The position numbers were made by a program, and so were the translations under genes. This document shows positions 33,980 through 44,800 of a stretch of DNA of 64,000 nucleotides, piece after piece. The notes beneath the pieces were generated by a model. The model had not been told where the DNA came from and ran no database searches. It saw nothing but the letters and a program-made list of their open reading frames with translations. Position 1 is the first letter of the stretch, and each line of letters opens with the position of its first letter. The stretch is from Trissonchulus latispiculum (Eukaryota; Nematoda; Enoplea; Enoplida; Ironidae): contig JASAND010006366.1 of assembly GCA_030248195.1 (NCBI GenBank), forward strand, positions 1 through 64,000. The letters run 5' to 3'.

Positions 33980-34795
33980 TATATATTATATATATATATA
34001 TATTATATTATATATACTTAATTATAATTGTTTTATGTATGCTTATTGCTATTTCAGGTGTTTGTGATCCATCAGAAAAAGTTGAAGTTGTCAATATTGT
34101 ATCCTGCTACAACTGGCAGAAACTTCGAGTATTGGTTATATATTTTTGTTAAAGCTGTTTGTTTGTTTGTTAGTAGTTGAAATTAAAGCCGAATTCAATT
34201 GAATTGAATAAATTGAAACGAAGTTGAGCGAGATGTACATTGTGCAGTTGAATTTTTTTGGAATATTTATGTATCTCATATCGAGGTGAATGTTGAATTT
34301 TTTGGAATATTTATGTATCTCATATAGAGGTGAATGAATGGTTAATTATTAATTTCAGTGAAATTCTACGAGTTGTTGATTCATTGCAGTTGACTGCCGT
34401 AAACAAGGTTGCTACACCAGTGGATTGGAAGGTAATAAATATCTATGATTTCCTTACTTCTATACTGTTGAACGTCGCAAAAGTTAGTTTTGCTACAACC
34501 GTTTGCCGGTGCACCATATGTTGTTAATCACTGCTGCTACTTGGTTTAATACATTTCATATTTGTAAACACTCCTTAAATGCTTTTTTCTAAATATACAC
34601 CTGTTGTATTTGCTAAGCCATAGTGAGTAGTGGCTTATGGCTAATTCTGTCGGCGTTTCTGTTTAGCCCGGTGGTGAGTGTATGGTTTTACCATGGGTTA
34701 AGGATGAAGAGCTTCCTGCACTGTTCCCTAAAGGAGTGCGTCCTGTGGCTCTACCTTCGGGTAAACCCTATATAAGGATGACCCCTCAGCCTTAA
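22631..34795 (+). CDS. PRDX6: 1-Cys peroxiredoxin (peroxiredoxin 6), complete, 6 coding exons
   Basis: Exons are 22631-22725, 27285-27441, 33537-33674, 34058-34128, 34359-34431 and 34667-34795; the sum is 663 nt, 220 residues plus TAA (human about 224). The thioredoxin-fold N-terminus carries the peroxidatic cysteine in PVCTTE at residue 47. The 1-Cys-type C-terminal domain has LKLSILYPATTGRNF, VATPVDWK and a final YIRMTPQP. The enzyme reduces H2O2 and phospholipid hydroperoxides in the cytosol; the family uses glutathione/GST-pi or another thiol to regenerate the single Cys. The stretch aligned to the mammalian lipase motif GDSWG reads GDGWA, so Ser32 is Gly. Phospholipase A2 activity by that mechanism is therefore not expected. 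The donor of intron 1 is duplicated by a transposon (see 22734-23855). Introns 1 and 2 are 4.6 and 6.1 kb and mostly mobile DNA. A candidate AATAAA lies at 35174-35179. Confidence 0.97.
22734..23855. mobile_element. hAT-like GGCCCG-rich element inserted at the PRDX6 intron 1 donor
   Basis: Ends TAGAGGCCTGCA and TGCAGGCCTCTA. The TSD GTATGTAT lies at 22726-22733 and again at 23856-23863. The left copy is the splice donor itself, directly after exon 1. Both ends carry arrays of GGCCCG/CGGGCC over about 150 bp; the middle is AT-rich and non-coding. Its GC-rich ends resemble those of 39951-41388. Confidence 0.9.
24160..24225. repeat. TTTCC-type tandem repeat with TTTGGCTC spacers
   Basis: Runs of CTTTC units broken by TTTGGCTC. 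The 200 bp after it are GC-richer and possibly an old SINE; not recognised. Confidence 0.75.
24523..25211. mobile_element. PIF/Harbinger-like MITE A (TTTGATCAAA-rich)
   Basis: Ends AGGCCGTTTCACACGATCAA and its inverse, with TTA on both sides (24520-24522 and 25212-25214). The subterminal sequence repeats the self-complementary TTTGATCAAAGTTTGAC. In PRDX6 intron 1. It abuts 25215-25941. Confidence 0.82.
25215..25941. mobile_element. PIF/Harbinger-like MITE B (AATTTGATCAAATT-rich)
   Basis: Ends AGGCCGGTTCACACGATCAA and its inverse, with TTA on both sides (25212-25214, shared with MITE A, and 25942-25944). Subterminal AATTTGATC repeats. Related to MITE A but clearly different inside. Confidence 0.82.
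26162..26567. mobile_element. hAT-like element, CACTAGCGTAGCCAG family, copy 2
   Basis: Same ends and body as 15102-16044 but without the nested foldback. Flanks CGGCTCAT and TGGCTCAT match at 7 of 8. Central hairpin at 26442-26462. It gives the uninterrupted form of the family. Confidence 0.87.
26783..27167. mobile_element. MITE with CAAGAGTACATAATAC ends, copy 2
   Basis: The inverted ends are flanked by ATATTAG (or GATATTAG) on both sides. Arms of about 110 bp are inverted copies and include AGCGTGCAGAGGATGTGTCA and runs of G or C. It ends about 120 bp before PRDX6 exon 2. Confidence 0.87.
28299..29199. mobile_element. Foldback element with about 185-bp arms
   Basis: 28299-28482 recurs inverted at 29012-29199, with ends ACAAGTAGGAAAAATGCTCC. 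The arms carry three spaced CTAATATGAGCC blocks. No TSD is clear. Related in design and end sequence to 4951-5694. Confidence 0.87.
29268..31310. repeat. 148-bp tandem satellite, about 14 units
   Basis: Each unit holds GGAACTGGTTCAACTTTGAA, CAGATCTGGCCAGCC, GGTCGGATCCCCAAAATA and CAATAACCTTTGTATGCC. Units are over 95% alike in the middle and diverge at both ends. Open frames of 87 codons on - recur every 148 bp but shift frame from unit to unit. A truncated last unit joins the repeat at 31335. Confidence 0.95.
31335..32054. repeat. Hairpin-ended repeat, copy 2
   Basis: GCTCATCGTGTTCAGC occurs at about 31334 and again at 31511 (duplicated start), with GGCCGAAAAACGCT after it. It ends at the hairpin TATGAGGGGCGC...GCGCACCCTCATGATA (32021-32053). 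It directly follows the satellite. Confidence 0.55.
32492..33536 (+). other. Rest of PRDX6 intron 2
   Basis: No gene recognised. A 35-bp direct duplication of GAGCTTTATTATTAAGTGTA lies at about 33431-33493, just before exon 3. Confidence 0.5.
33904..34013. repeat. AT/ATT microsatellite in PRDX6 intron 3
   Basis: Alternating TA runs around an (ATT)n core, ending about 45 bp before exon 4. Confidence 0.9.
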
Positions 34796-35173
34796 CTGTC
34801 ACTTTCAGAAGACGAAGAGCTAACTATTTACTACACATCATCTCCATATATTTCATAATGCGAACAATTTCTATTTACTCATTTTTCCTGTATTTCTACT
34901 AGGATCACTTCTGATGTATACACGTTTTTGGAGATTCTGTTTTAATTTTCAACATTTTTATTTTGTACTGCACATGTGAAGGTTTGTATTTTATGCAGTT
35001 TCTGTATGTGATTCCATTTTGTCTCGGTGATTCTAACATTTTATGATTTGTGATAGGCTGTTCTGGTCCTCCATTTTGTCTGTATTTGATACTCAGTTTT
35101 CAGGACAGTTTACGCTAATCAGACAGTATTCGTATTTGCAACTATTTTTATTGTTTTGTGATGGACAGATGAC

Positions 35174-35179
35174 AATAAA
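35174..35179 (+). terminator. Candidate poly(A) signal of PRDX6
   Basis: AATAAA about 380 nt after the PRDX6 stop, followed by a GT-rich stretch. Other A-rich variants exist nearby. Confidence 0.4.
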
Positions 35180-35722
35180 CGGACAGTGTTGTGTTTGTGT
35201 GTTTTCTTTGTAGGTAGGTGTAGACTAAAAGTTTGATTTTATGTGAGCGTTTAAGTCGTTGCAAAGAGGATTTCTTTTTCCGGCAATATTTGCTGCTACT
35301 GGTATTAGGTATGTTGGCGTGCTGTTTCGACCCCTTTCGTACTTGTACAGGCTGCGAATTATTGTATTAAATTTGTTTAGTTGGAAAAGCCAATATTTAA
35401 CAGCACGACACTAAAGTGGCACCGACTGTTGCTGTTAAAATAAAATGCAGTGCAAATCTACTACAGTCTGACCAAAAAATTTAGAATATTCCGCTTTTTC
35501 AGTCCTTTTCAAAGCCGCTTTTTCAACTTTAACTGGCTTTAGTCGTGACTCACTCAGTGGAAAAATTTTCGATTAGATTTTCAGGACCGCCTTGATGTCT
35601 TGAGGCAGTTGGTCCGGTTCAGTTTTGGGAGATACATTAAACTAAGTGCGACTTATTCACACGCTGCGCGCTCACTTTATTATAAGTAATCACAAATGTG
35701 TTAAATTCTAGTGCGCATCTGC

Positions 35723-35728
35723 TTTATT
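35723..35728 (-). terminator. Poly(A) signal of the patched-related gene
   Basis: TTTATT on +, AATAAA on -, 107 nt beyond the stop. A second copy lies at 35676-35681. Confidence 0.55.
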
Positions 35729-35834
35729 GACTCTTCTATTAACACGACTTCGTCACAAATTGATTCGTCAATTAACAAGACTTCATCACAAATTCATTGT
35801 TCCTTCTCTTAGCTTCAAACACAACAGCGACAGC

Positions 35835-38800
35835 TTAAAGTAGATCACTGGTTATTCCGATACTACTAGAAGATCGTCTGCTTTGAAAGGTGCTAAACTG
35901 GCTGGATCTGCCAACTGAAGCGTCTCCCGATTTCAGGTGACAGACTGTAAATTTATCGCTAGTTGGAATTGATTCCAAGCTTTTACTGAGACTTCCCAGT
36001 GATTGCATCAAATCAATTCTAGATCCAAGTTTTCCATTCAGAATAATTTCCACCAGTTCGCCTGGTCTCGAAGATGCTCGGGATGATGGACTAATGGATC
36101 GATGAGTCCTACCTAACGATGATCCGGCCATTGGACTTTGAGACTGACCAACTGCATAAGGAGTGACCTTTGTATCGACAGATCCTGATCTGAGATGGTT
36201 CCTTTTAGTGATTCTAGGATCAAAAGCTTTCAGTTCCGCCAAATCGTTCAACTGATGCAGATTGTCAGAGTGAACGACGAAAAAATCGTTGCAAGTTTGA
36301 CGCAGCTGCTTTTGAAAGATTACTTCCGCCCTTCTGTTTACAGAGTTGGGTGCCATGTTTGGGTGGCCCAGCTTTTGCGCTGAGTGAGTCAACGGGAGAC
36401 GAACAGGTTGAATAGGAAGATTAACAGGAGGTGATTTTGGTGAGGGTGATTCGATGTCACAATAGTCACTGGTTGAGGATAAAGTGTGGACTTTAGGAAG
36501 ACAGCGAAAGCTAGACTGGTCTGATTTGACAAATTCCAAATTTTTCTGTTTTAGGAAATCGTAAAGTGGCACTGTGGCGGCTGTCAACGCTTCAAATTCC
36601 GTGGTTTCCGTTTCAGCCGCCGGACTACCCGCTTTACTGCCAACTTCCATGTCATCAACGTAGCCAGTTTCTTCCGAATCTGTGGTGAAATCATCACCGT
36701 CGAAGTCCTCTCCATTTTCCACCGTTTCAACTTCCGGTGGACTACTGTGGCTCGATGTGAAGATCGGCGCAGCCGGAGTTGGAATGACTGATATGGAGGA
36801 AATCGGCTGACTGGAGGAAGAGGGCTCACCAAAGTAGGAGGTCATCCGCATACTTCGATCAGAAACGTAGTGCGGAACGTTGACGGCAAAATAGTCCCGG
36901 AGGCGATGGTAGTGACTCATAACCTCCAGATGACTGGCTGCCCCGTTTGGAATGACGATCAGGAGAACTACGGGCAGGAAAACGATCCCATGGAGTAGTC
37001 CAATGGCCATGATCAGAACCACAGTTTTGACAAAAGCTTCAATGGTATAGGCATTGACGAAGGCCAAACAGAGAACGCCAAGAACGGTGGAGGCGGCACT
37101 CTGGATGATTGGGACAGCGACCTGTTCCATTGCCTTTCCCAGGACGGACAGTTCCCGTTCGTGCGGAGGCGGACTGACATAATGATAGACAACGTGAACC
37201 ACAAAGTCTGCCGAAAATCCCACCGACATCACCATCGTTATCATACTCACAATATCCAGATCCACTTTCCAGAGGCCTAAGAACCCGATCACTCCCACGT
37301 TTATGGAAATGATGGACATACCAGCCAGAAAGGCGCCTAAAAAGTGTCTCAGAAAGACAGTGGTCAACACAACTACAATGCCAACTGCGATGGCTAAATT
37401 CTGCAGAGTGTGACTTAGCATAGTCCGTTCCTGATCGACAAGCAGGAAAAAGTGTTCAAAAACGAAACCTGGCATGGCGTGCTGTTTCCAGATGAAGCGC
37501 AGTCGATCCGTAATAGCGGCATAATTTTGGATAGTTACATTTTGCAATCGAATTAGCATTTTGCTGGCACGAATGGAGCCGTTTACAATAACAATATCGT
37601 CTTTGTACGGATCATTACCAGGCTCGTCCAGAAATCGTTTGACGGCTGCGACAAATGAAGCCTCAGTGGCAAAATCCGCTTGCCTTCCATAATGCTCGAA
37701 ATCGACCAACCAAAATTGGCCAGGGGCACTGTAGGGCGTATTGCATAAGCCTTGATATAGGTTTAGAATGTGACCAAGCAGTTCCTGTTTGTGGTACTGT
37801 AATGGAGCATCAAGAATCCCATAAGCGTATCCGCCGTACTGTGAGAAATACTGTTCTCGAAGACGCAGATCTTTGATCACCTGAGAATCTCGGGAAACCA
37901 GGTGTTCAATATCCAGTCCGATCCGGAGGCCAAGCAGACCGTAAATGGCAGCAGCGATATAGGAAAGATAAATGAGAACGGCCACAAATTTTACCACAAA
38001 ATTAAGCAGAAGATTGCTGTAGGTTATGGCAAAGAAGTATGCAAGATATCCGCTGTTGAAACTTGTCTGAATGGTTTTAGTCAGTTCCAGATCATGTCCG
38101 CCCGTGCAGAAGAGTCGAAAACAAGTCCCAGCATTATCTGCAATAAAATCACAAAATATTGATGATGGAGGTATGGAGATAATCTCAACTCCCGTTATCT
38201 CTTTATTTGAATTCAATATGTTCACTCAATTGCACTATCCCATATATTGATTATTATCAACAGAAATATCGTTTTACATTTCACAACATCAAAGTATTAT
38301 ATGCCCCAAACCTACGTTTACGCTTCGACCCTGCAAGGAGAAAAGGGATCAAATCATAGATCGAACTCGTAGTATATAAGCGACGCGTCCTATTTGTTGC
38401 GTACACAAAGGGAGCTACATCTCTGCCTAGCCTACACATAAAACTTTCTAAAGCCCAGTTCATACTTCATGTGCTTTGTGCTTTGTGCTTTTGTGCTTTT
38501 GTGCTTTGTGCTTTGTGCTTTCCGGTTCATACTTTTTGGAAAAGCACAGTGCTTTGTGCTTTATGCTTTTCTAATTCATACTTCCAAAATGTGCTCTGTG
38601 CTTTTGTGCTTTTGTGCTTTCGGCGTGTGCTTTCCAATGTTGAGGCGAGCTCAACATTTTGAGATGTGCTTTTTTGCTTAGCCAATCAAATTCCAGCATT
38701 TTTTAACCTCAGCCAATAGAAAAGAGAAGGCGTGGAATCAGAAGAGACCGCCGAATACGGTAGCAAAGAAGACGTGTACACTGAACATAAAATGATGGAA

Positions 38801-41800
38801 CTGAACTGAAAAATAAAATAAAAAATGATCGAAAATAGGAAAATTATAAAAATAAAATATAATCTACCAGTATATGTTTAGATTGTTTGCATTGAATTTA
38901 CTGAATGATTTCAATATACTTACTTTGAAAATTTTTGTAATTATTTCGGCTAACAAATATTGTTTCAAATATTTTCTGCTGTATCTATAGGCACTTGCTA
39001 AATTACTTTGATAAATATGTGGTTTAGGATTTATCAAAATATCTTGATTTTTTGCTTTACGCTTCTACAACTTGCTTTTCTATTCAATTTGTGGCTGAAT
39101 GTGCATACTTTGTATGTTTCAGTAGTCTGGTGACTAAATCTCGTGACTTGTGCTTTGCTGCCCCAAGAGAAGTATGAATCCATCCTCATGAGCACAAAGC
39201 ACAAAGCACAATCGACAAAGCACAAAGGACAAAGCACAAAGCACTCATAGAAAAGGACGCAAGCACAAAGCACAAAAGCACAAAAGTATGAACCGGGCTT
39301 AAATATAAATATTTCCAGATGCTTCGACCAGAATGGAGAAAGAAGCTCTAAAGTTTTACCTGATACTGTCAATCTTGAATGAATTCTCAATAGGGTGAAG
39401 CAGTGTCGATTTCCACTTTCGCGACGGCCACTCAAAGTGAGACAGGCAACAAAGAAGGTCATCTGATACACATAATTGAACAAAATCGCTGTCGCACAAT
39501 AGCTACAAAATATTCCTGAAAATACAGAAAGCCTACATACATGTCAGCTGCAATAAATGCAAGTAATTGGATAAAAGTAAGTGATCGGTGTTCAGAAATA
39601 TAAGAAGTCATGTATTATATAATTACGTAATCAAGCGTTCGTCATCAGTTACCTACATGTATTCATGAATGATAAAGCGTATACCTGCAATTTCGCTTAT
39701 TTCTGGCGTTTTCAAAAAGGGGTATGCGATTTTTGGCTCTGACCAAATGAAAACTGTAGTTACTCTGAGCTTATAGTTTTCAATTCCTTTTCCGTCCAAA
39801 TTCTGTCTTTCTTTGCTTTTTAATATCACACTATTTTAGGACATAAACTGGCCAACTAGGCACTGTGAATAATTCACTCTATCTATGTCTAGGTAGGTAC
39901 TCTTGCAACGGGTAAATAAGGTCTAACTAATTAGACATTCCACTACATGACAGAGTTGTATGCGGGCCGCGGGTACCCGCGGGTACCCGCGGGGCGGGGC
40001 GGGGCGGGCCGAATTTTACTACCCGCGCGGGCCGCGCGGGCCGATGCGGGCCGATTTTGGGCGACTTTCCTGGGCTAATTTTGCTTTCTAGAAATTTCAT
40101 ACATTCCAAATCATATACAAAAGGAGGCAATATTTCCGATTTTTAAAGACTATTTGACTTCGTTATACCATTCGATACCTTCTGTATGCACTAACATACT
40201 CAGTTGGCATTATCAGCGGATCGAGTATTAACCTTATGTGTATGACTTAAGTATTATTGCTTTTGCACATAAATATAAATCCATGATAACGTCTTACTGA
40301 AGTTCCAGAGCAAAATAGGTCTTATCGCGATTACCCTCCCCTCCACCACCACTCAAAATCCTTAAAGCTTGACCAAATGAGCTAAGATTTGGTATGGATA
40401 TGTTTTCGACTACGCTGACTTCAAATAGCGCAAAATTTTTCGATTTCGCGAAATTAGAATTTTTTCGATTTCTAAGGGGGACCAAGGTAAATCGAAAAAT
40501 TTTTGTCTTCGAAAGTTGTATAGGGGTTTCGGGGAAGTAGAACACGAATCTGAAGTCCGTTTTTCGATTCAGCTTTTCGATAGCTTAATAAAAGCTAAAG
40601 TTTTAAGCTTAAATTGCAAGCTTATGCTAAGCTAACCAAAAGTTGAATCGAAAAAACAGACTTCAGATTCGAGTTCTACGACCCCGAAAACCTCTATATA
40701 CGACTTTTCAGCAAAATCGAAGATAAAAAATTTTTCGGGTTTCCTTGGTGCCCCCTTAGAAATCGAAAAAATTGAATTTCGCGAAATCAAAAATTTTTGC
40801 AATATTTGAACTCATCATAGTCGAAAACATACCCATACCACATTTTAGCTCATTTGGTTAAGTTTTAAGGATTTTGAGTGGCGGGGGGTAATCGAGATAA
40901 GACCCCAGGGCGTTATAGAGAAAACTGTCTGTGTTTGCTAAGGCGCCGCCGCTTTCAAAACCAATTTTCATTTTTCATACAATTAACAGGTGGTTAGTTA
41001 AGCTCGTTAAGTGCTGATACTCGCTGTCAAGGATATATGCGACAAACATTTGAAGAAATGAGCAAAATCCCTGCCCAAAAAATTTTTTCATGGTGTACCC
41101 TTTAGTTAAGGGAAGCTAAGCTTTTGTTCCCACATTAAGAACAGTAAATTGGTAGACAACTAAGTTGAAATCAGACGCACAGAAAAATTAGAGGGATCCG
41201 GAAGTATCTTTCAAAATACATCAGTTTTGATGCTCAGGATCTACATAGGTAGCAATTTTTACGTGCGGGTACCTGCGGGCCGGATTGCGCATGTGCGGGC
41301 CGCGGGCCGGAGTGTTGCGGGCCGCGGTCATAAGGTGCGGGCTGCGGGCCGGGCGCGGGCCGCAAAAATCGGCCCGCATACAACTCTGCTACATGATAGA
41401 CTTCTTTACTCACGCACTGCAGGAAATTGTGATATACTACCGACACTGAATGAGAGTCCATCAGTGAACGCTGTGGCCGTGACGGAGACGGCGACCGCAC
41501 TCACGCTGTCCGCCACTCGGTCCTCCACTGAGCGGAGCGGATGAGACATCCTCCAGCTGTTGATCATCAGAAACGTATTGTCACAACTTATCGCTAAAAC
41601 GCAAGAAACTAAATTGCTTTACAACTTAGGAAACGCCTTCACACTTTAAGGGGGGGGGGCTACTAAAATCGACTTGCCCCGACTTTGTCCGATTGGCCTA
41701 CTTTTTGGCGAAGATATAGAGCATGGGTGTGGTCAAAAAAATATCGGGTACTGAGATCTTAGCTGCCTTCCAGCCATGTACAGCCGCCGCGTTTAAGTTT

Positions 41801-44800
41801 CGGCAAAAATTTAACAATTTTTGGCTAACGAAAGGAAAATTCACTAATCGAGCTGAAATCTTTTGTGGGGGTGTTTTCGACCCCGCTGAGTTCAAATTAA
41901 AGAACCAAAAAACAAAACAAAGATTAATGTGGACTATATTAATAAAATTATGACAGTAAAATTGTAGACTGTTGTGGTATAGAAATAAGAAGTGCAAGAT
42001 CATTGTGCCAGATTACATATATAAGTGCATCATTTTCATATACGGACCGCCTTGTTATGCCCGACTGACCTGATTGAGGGACTCATCAGGGGCTTACAAT
42101 CAGGTTATTTTAGTGATTAAATTAACCACCCATTTTTAGATAAAAAGTAGTTTCTGTTTCAAATATCTCAAAAAATTTTGATTTCAAAAAATTTGATTTT
42201 TTCGATTTCTGGGGTACCATTGCCCAAAAAAGGCGTTTTTGGAAATTTTTGAAGATTTAAGTTGACATAAAAATGCTTTCACACGGCAGAATTTCTTGCC
42301 ATTTGGCACAAATGAGTACTGCTACAGGGCCTCCTTCTATGCCAAATTACAGCCTTATAGCTCGCACCAGTAATAAAATTTTCCTTTCATTAGCCAAAAA
42401 TTTTTAAATTTTTGCCAAAACTTCAACTTTGACGAGTAATTCCCTTAGATGCAGATAAGATACAGACATCTAGCACTTTTATGCAGGTAGGAACATATGT
42501 GCCAAATCATATTGGCGAATGGCAGCTTTGAGGCTTGGGCCTAGCAGTCAGTAGAAATTTTTAATTAATTATGTTGGTAGTTGCGAAAAATGGGGGGTCG
42601 GGCACATAAACGCGACGGCTGCACATGGCTGGAAGGCAGCTAAGATCTCAGTACCCGATATTTTTTGACCACACCCATGCTCTATATCCTCGCCAAAAAG
42701 TAGGCCAGTCGGACAAAGTCGGGGCAAACCTTCAATAGCCCCCCCTTAAGGCTGGAAGGCTTCACGCTTAAGGCCTTCACCTGGAAGAAGAAAATTGATA
42801 GGGCTACCCGTCCAAAGATTCTCGAGAATTTTTTAAAAGGCATTTGTCAAAAAGTCGATGAAAATTTATTTTTGCTGGTCGTTCACGATCGGTTACCACA
42901 AACTGCGGATGCGAATGTCCCCTTAAAACATAAAAACAATTATATATTTAAATTTAAAGAACGAAACCTAGCATGTTGCATATCATTTCAAAGCTCTCGG
43001 CGAAACGGATTCGTTGGTAAGATAGGAATCAAGCTGATTAATTAGATTTTTCAAATTTAAAAGATCTAACATTTTTGCATTTTCTAAATCACCAGGTTCG
43101 AAAACCTACCCCTACCAAATTTCAACTAATAATCAGTCAAATTGTGCTTCTTCAGTACTTCTTCGGTCGGAGCTGTGAGGGATACTGGGAAAGACCCAAC
43201 GGACATATGTAGATATGTACTGTAATTGAATATTTATAGATAAATGAATTTTAAATGAATAATTGGCAAATTCTAACCTTAAAACTTGCGGGAAGGTCCT
43301 TCAAAATTGCTATCTAGCCTTAATGAGTGTGATACATGTGCGGCGTAAATAAATCAGGTTTCATAAAGGACATTTTCTCAGCAATGCAATTCTCGGCAAG
43401 GCCTTTCTCGGCAATGCAATTTCTGATTCTTTGACTTTCTCGGAAATGCTCATTCTCGGCAATGCAACTCTCGGCAATGAAGACACCCCAAAAAGAACAG
43501 GAGCAGCAATTTGTGTGAAAAAGTGAGCTTCAGTGGCATTCATAGGATAACGTGGGGGGGGGGAATGGGGGGGGGTGCAGACCCCCCCCAGACCGACAAA
43601 AAACGGGTAGACCCCCTCAGCGAAAAGGAAAAAAGGGCAGACCCTCTCGTCCAGAAAGGAAAAAAGGGTAGACCCCTTACCGATTTTTACCAAAAATAGG
43701 TAATTTTTTAGTAAATTTTAGCGATTTTTTCAAAAAATTTCTTAAAAATCGCTAAAAATGGTCATTTTTTACTAATTTTTGGTCAAAAACGTTAAAAATT
43801 AGCAATTTTTGCTAATTGTGGGGCAGACCCACTTAAAATTTTGGAATTTTTCAGGGGTAGACCCCTCGCTGAGGTCGGGGTAGACCCCCCCAGAATCGGA
43901 CCCCGTGTTAATGTATGGTGGCATTTGTGACAATGTGGAGAAAAATAGCGGATGGATAGTCAGTCACGCACTGGGCAGGTTCTGAACGCTATTTTATGCC
44001 TGTGTTCTTGTCTTGCGTAAGCATACATACGTGTCTACACAATTTGCATCCAACACGGAGAAAAAGATGGCTAAATTTTGTCAAGACCATTAAACATAAA
44101 ATGTTCACAGCCGAAATAGCTCAGTTGGGAGAGCGTTAGACTGAAGATCTAAAGGTCCCTGGTTCGATCCCGGGTTTCGGCATCTTTTGTTGATTCTTTT
44201 TCAAGTTTTGACAAATTGCGAAAGCCAGGGTGTAGGTAAAAGCCAGCCCAGCCTCCAGCCACCACTCGCTGTATGTTTGTGTACTAAAGCTCGAGAACAC
44301 AAGAAGCGTGTCGTCCCCACAGTGTGACTGCTTTAGCTTTAGAATAGTGCTCGGAACGGTTCCACTGGAACCGGTAGAACCGGAACCGGAACCGGTAGCA
44401 TTTGGAACCGGACCGGTTCCAGTGTAATTTGTCTCAGATGATTTGAAAAATATAACCAAAAATTCAGTTTTCAGCCTGCAAATTTTCAAAATTTCTCTAG
44501 CCTTTAAATGTGAACTTTTAGTAAGGAAATTCTGAAAATTTCTCTATCCTTTGAATGTGGTTTCCTGGAAGTTTACTCCAATAAGTATATAAGAGTATAA
44601 CTTTTTCTTGTACATATGTTGGTAAGTTACGCAATTACTTTTGAGCTGATGCTTTTGGAGTCATCAACTTTAAAGCATTAATACTAATAGTCTACTTCTA
44701 GTTAAAAAACCGTCTTTACATCAAAATATAGCTTACGATAGTCTTTTTCTAATAGATACCTGGAAACTAACCTTGATGTCTAAAGTTTTCACTAAATATT

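Larger units (their letters stand above)
34796..35834. other. Gap between convergent PRDX6 and the patched-related gene
   Basis: Both 3' UTRs must lie here. T-rich with GT-rich patches; no coding signal. Candidate poly(A) signals of the two genes are about 500 bp apart. Confidence 0.6.
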
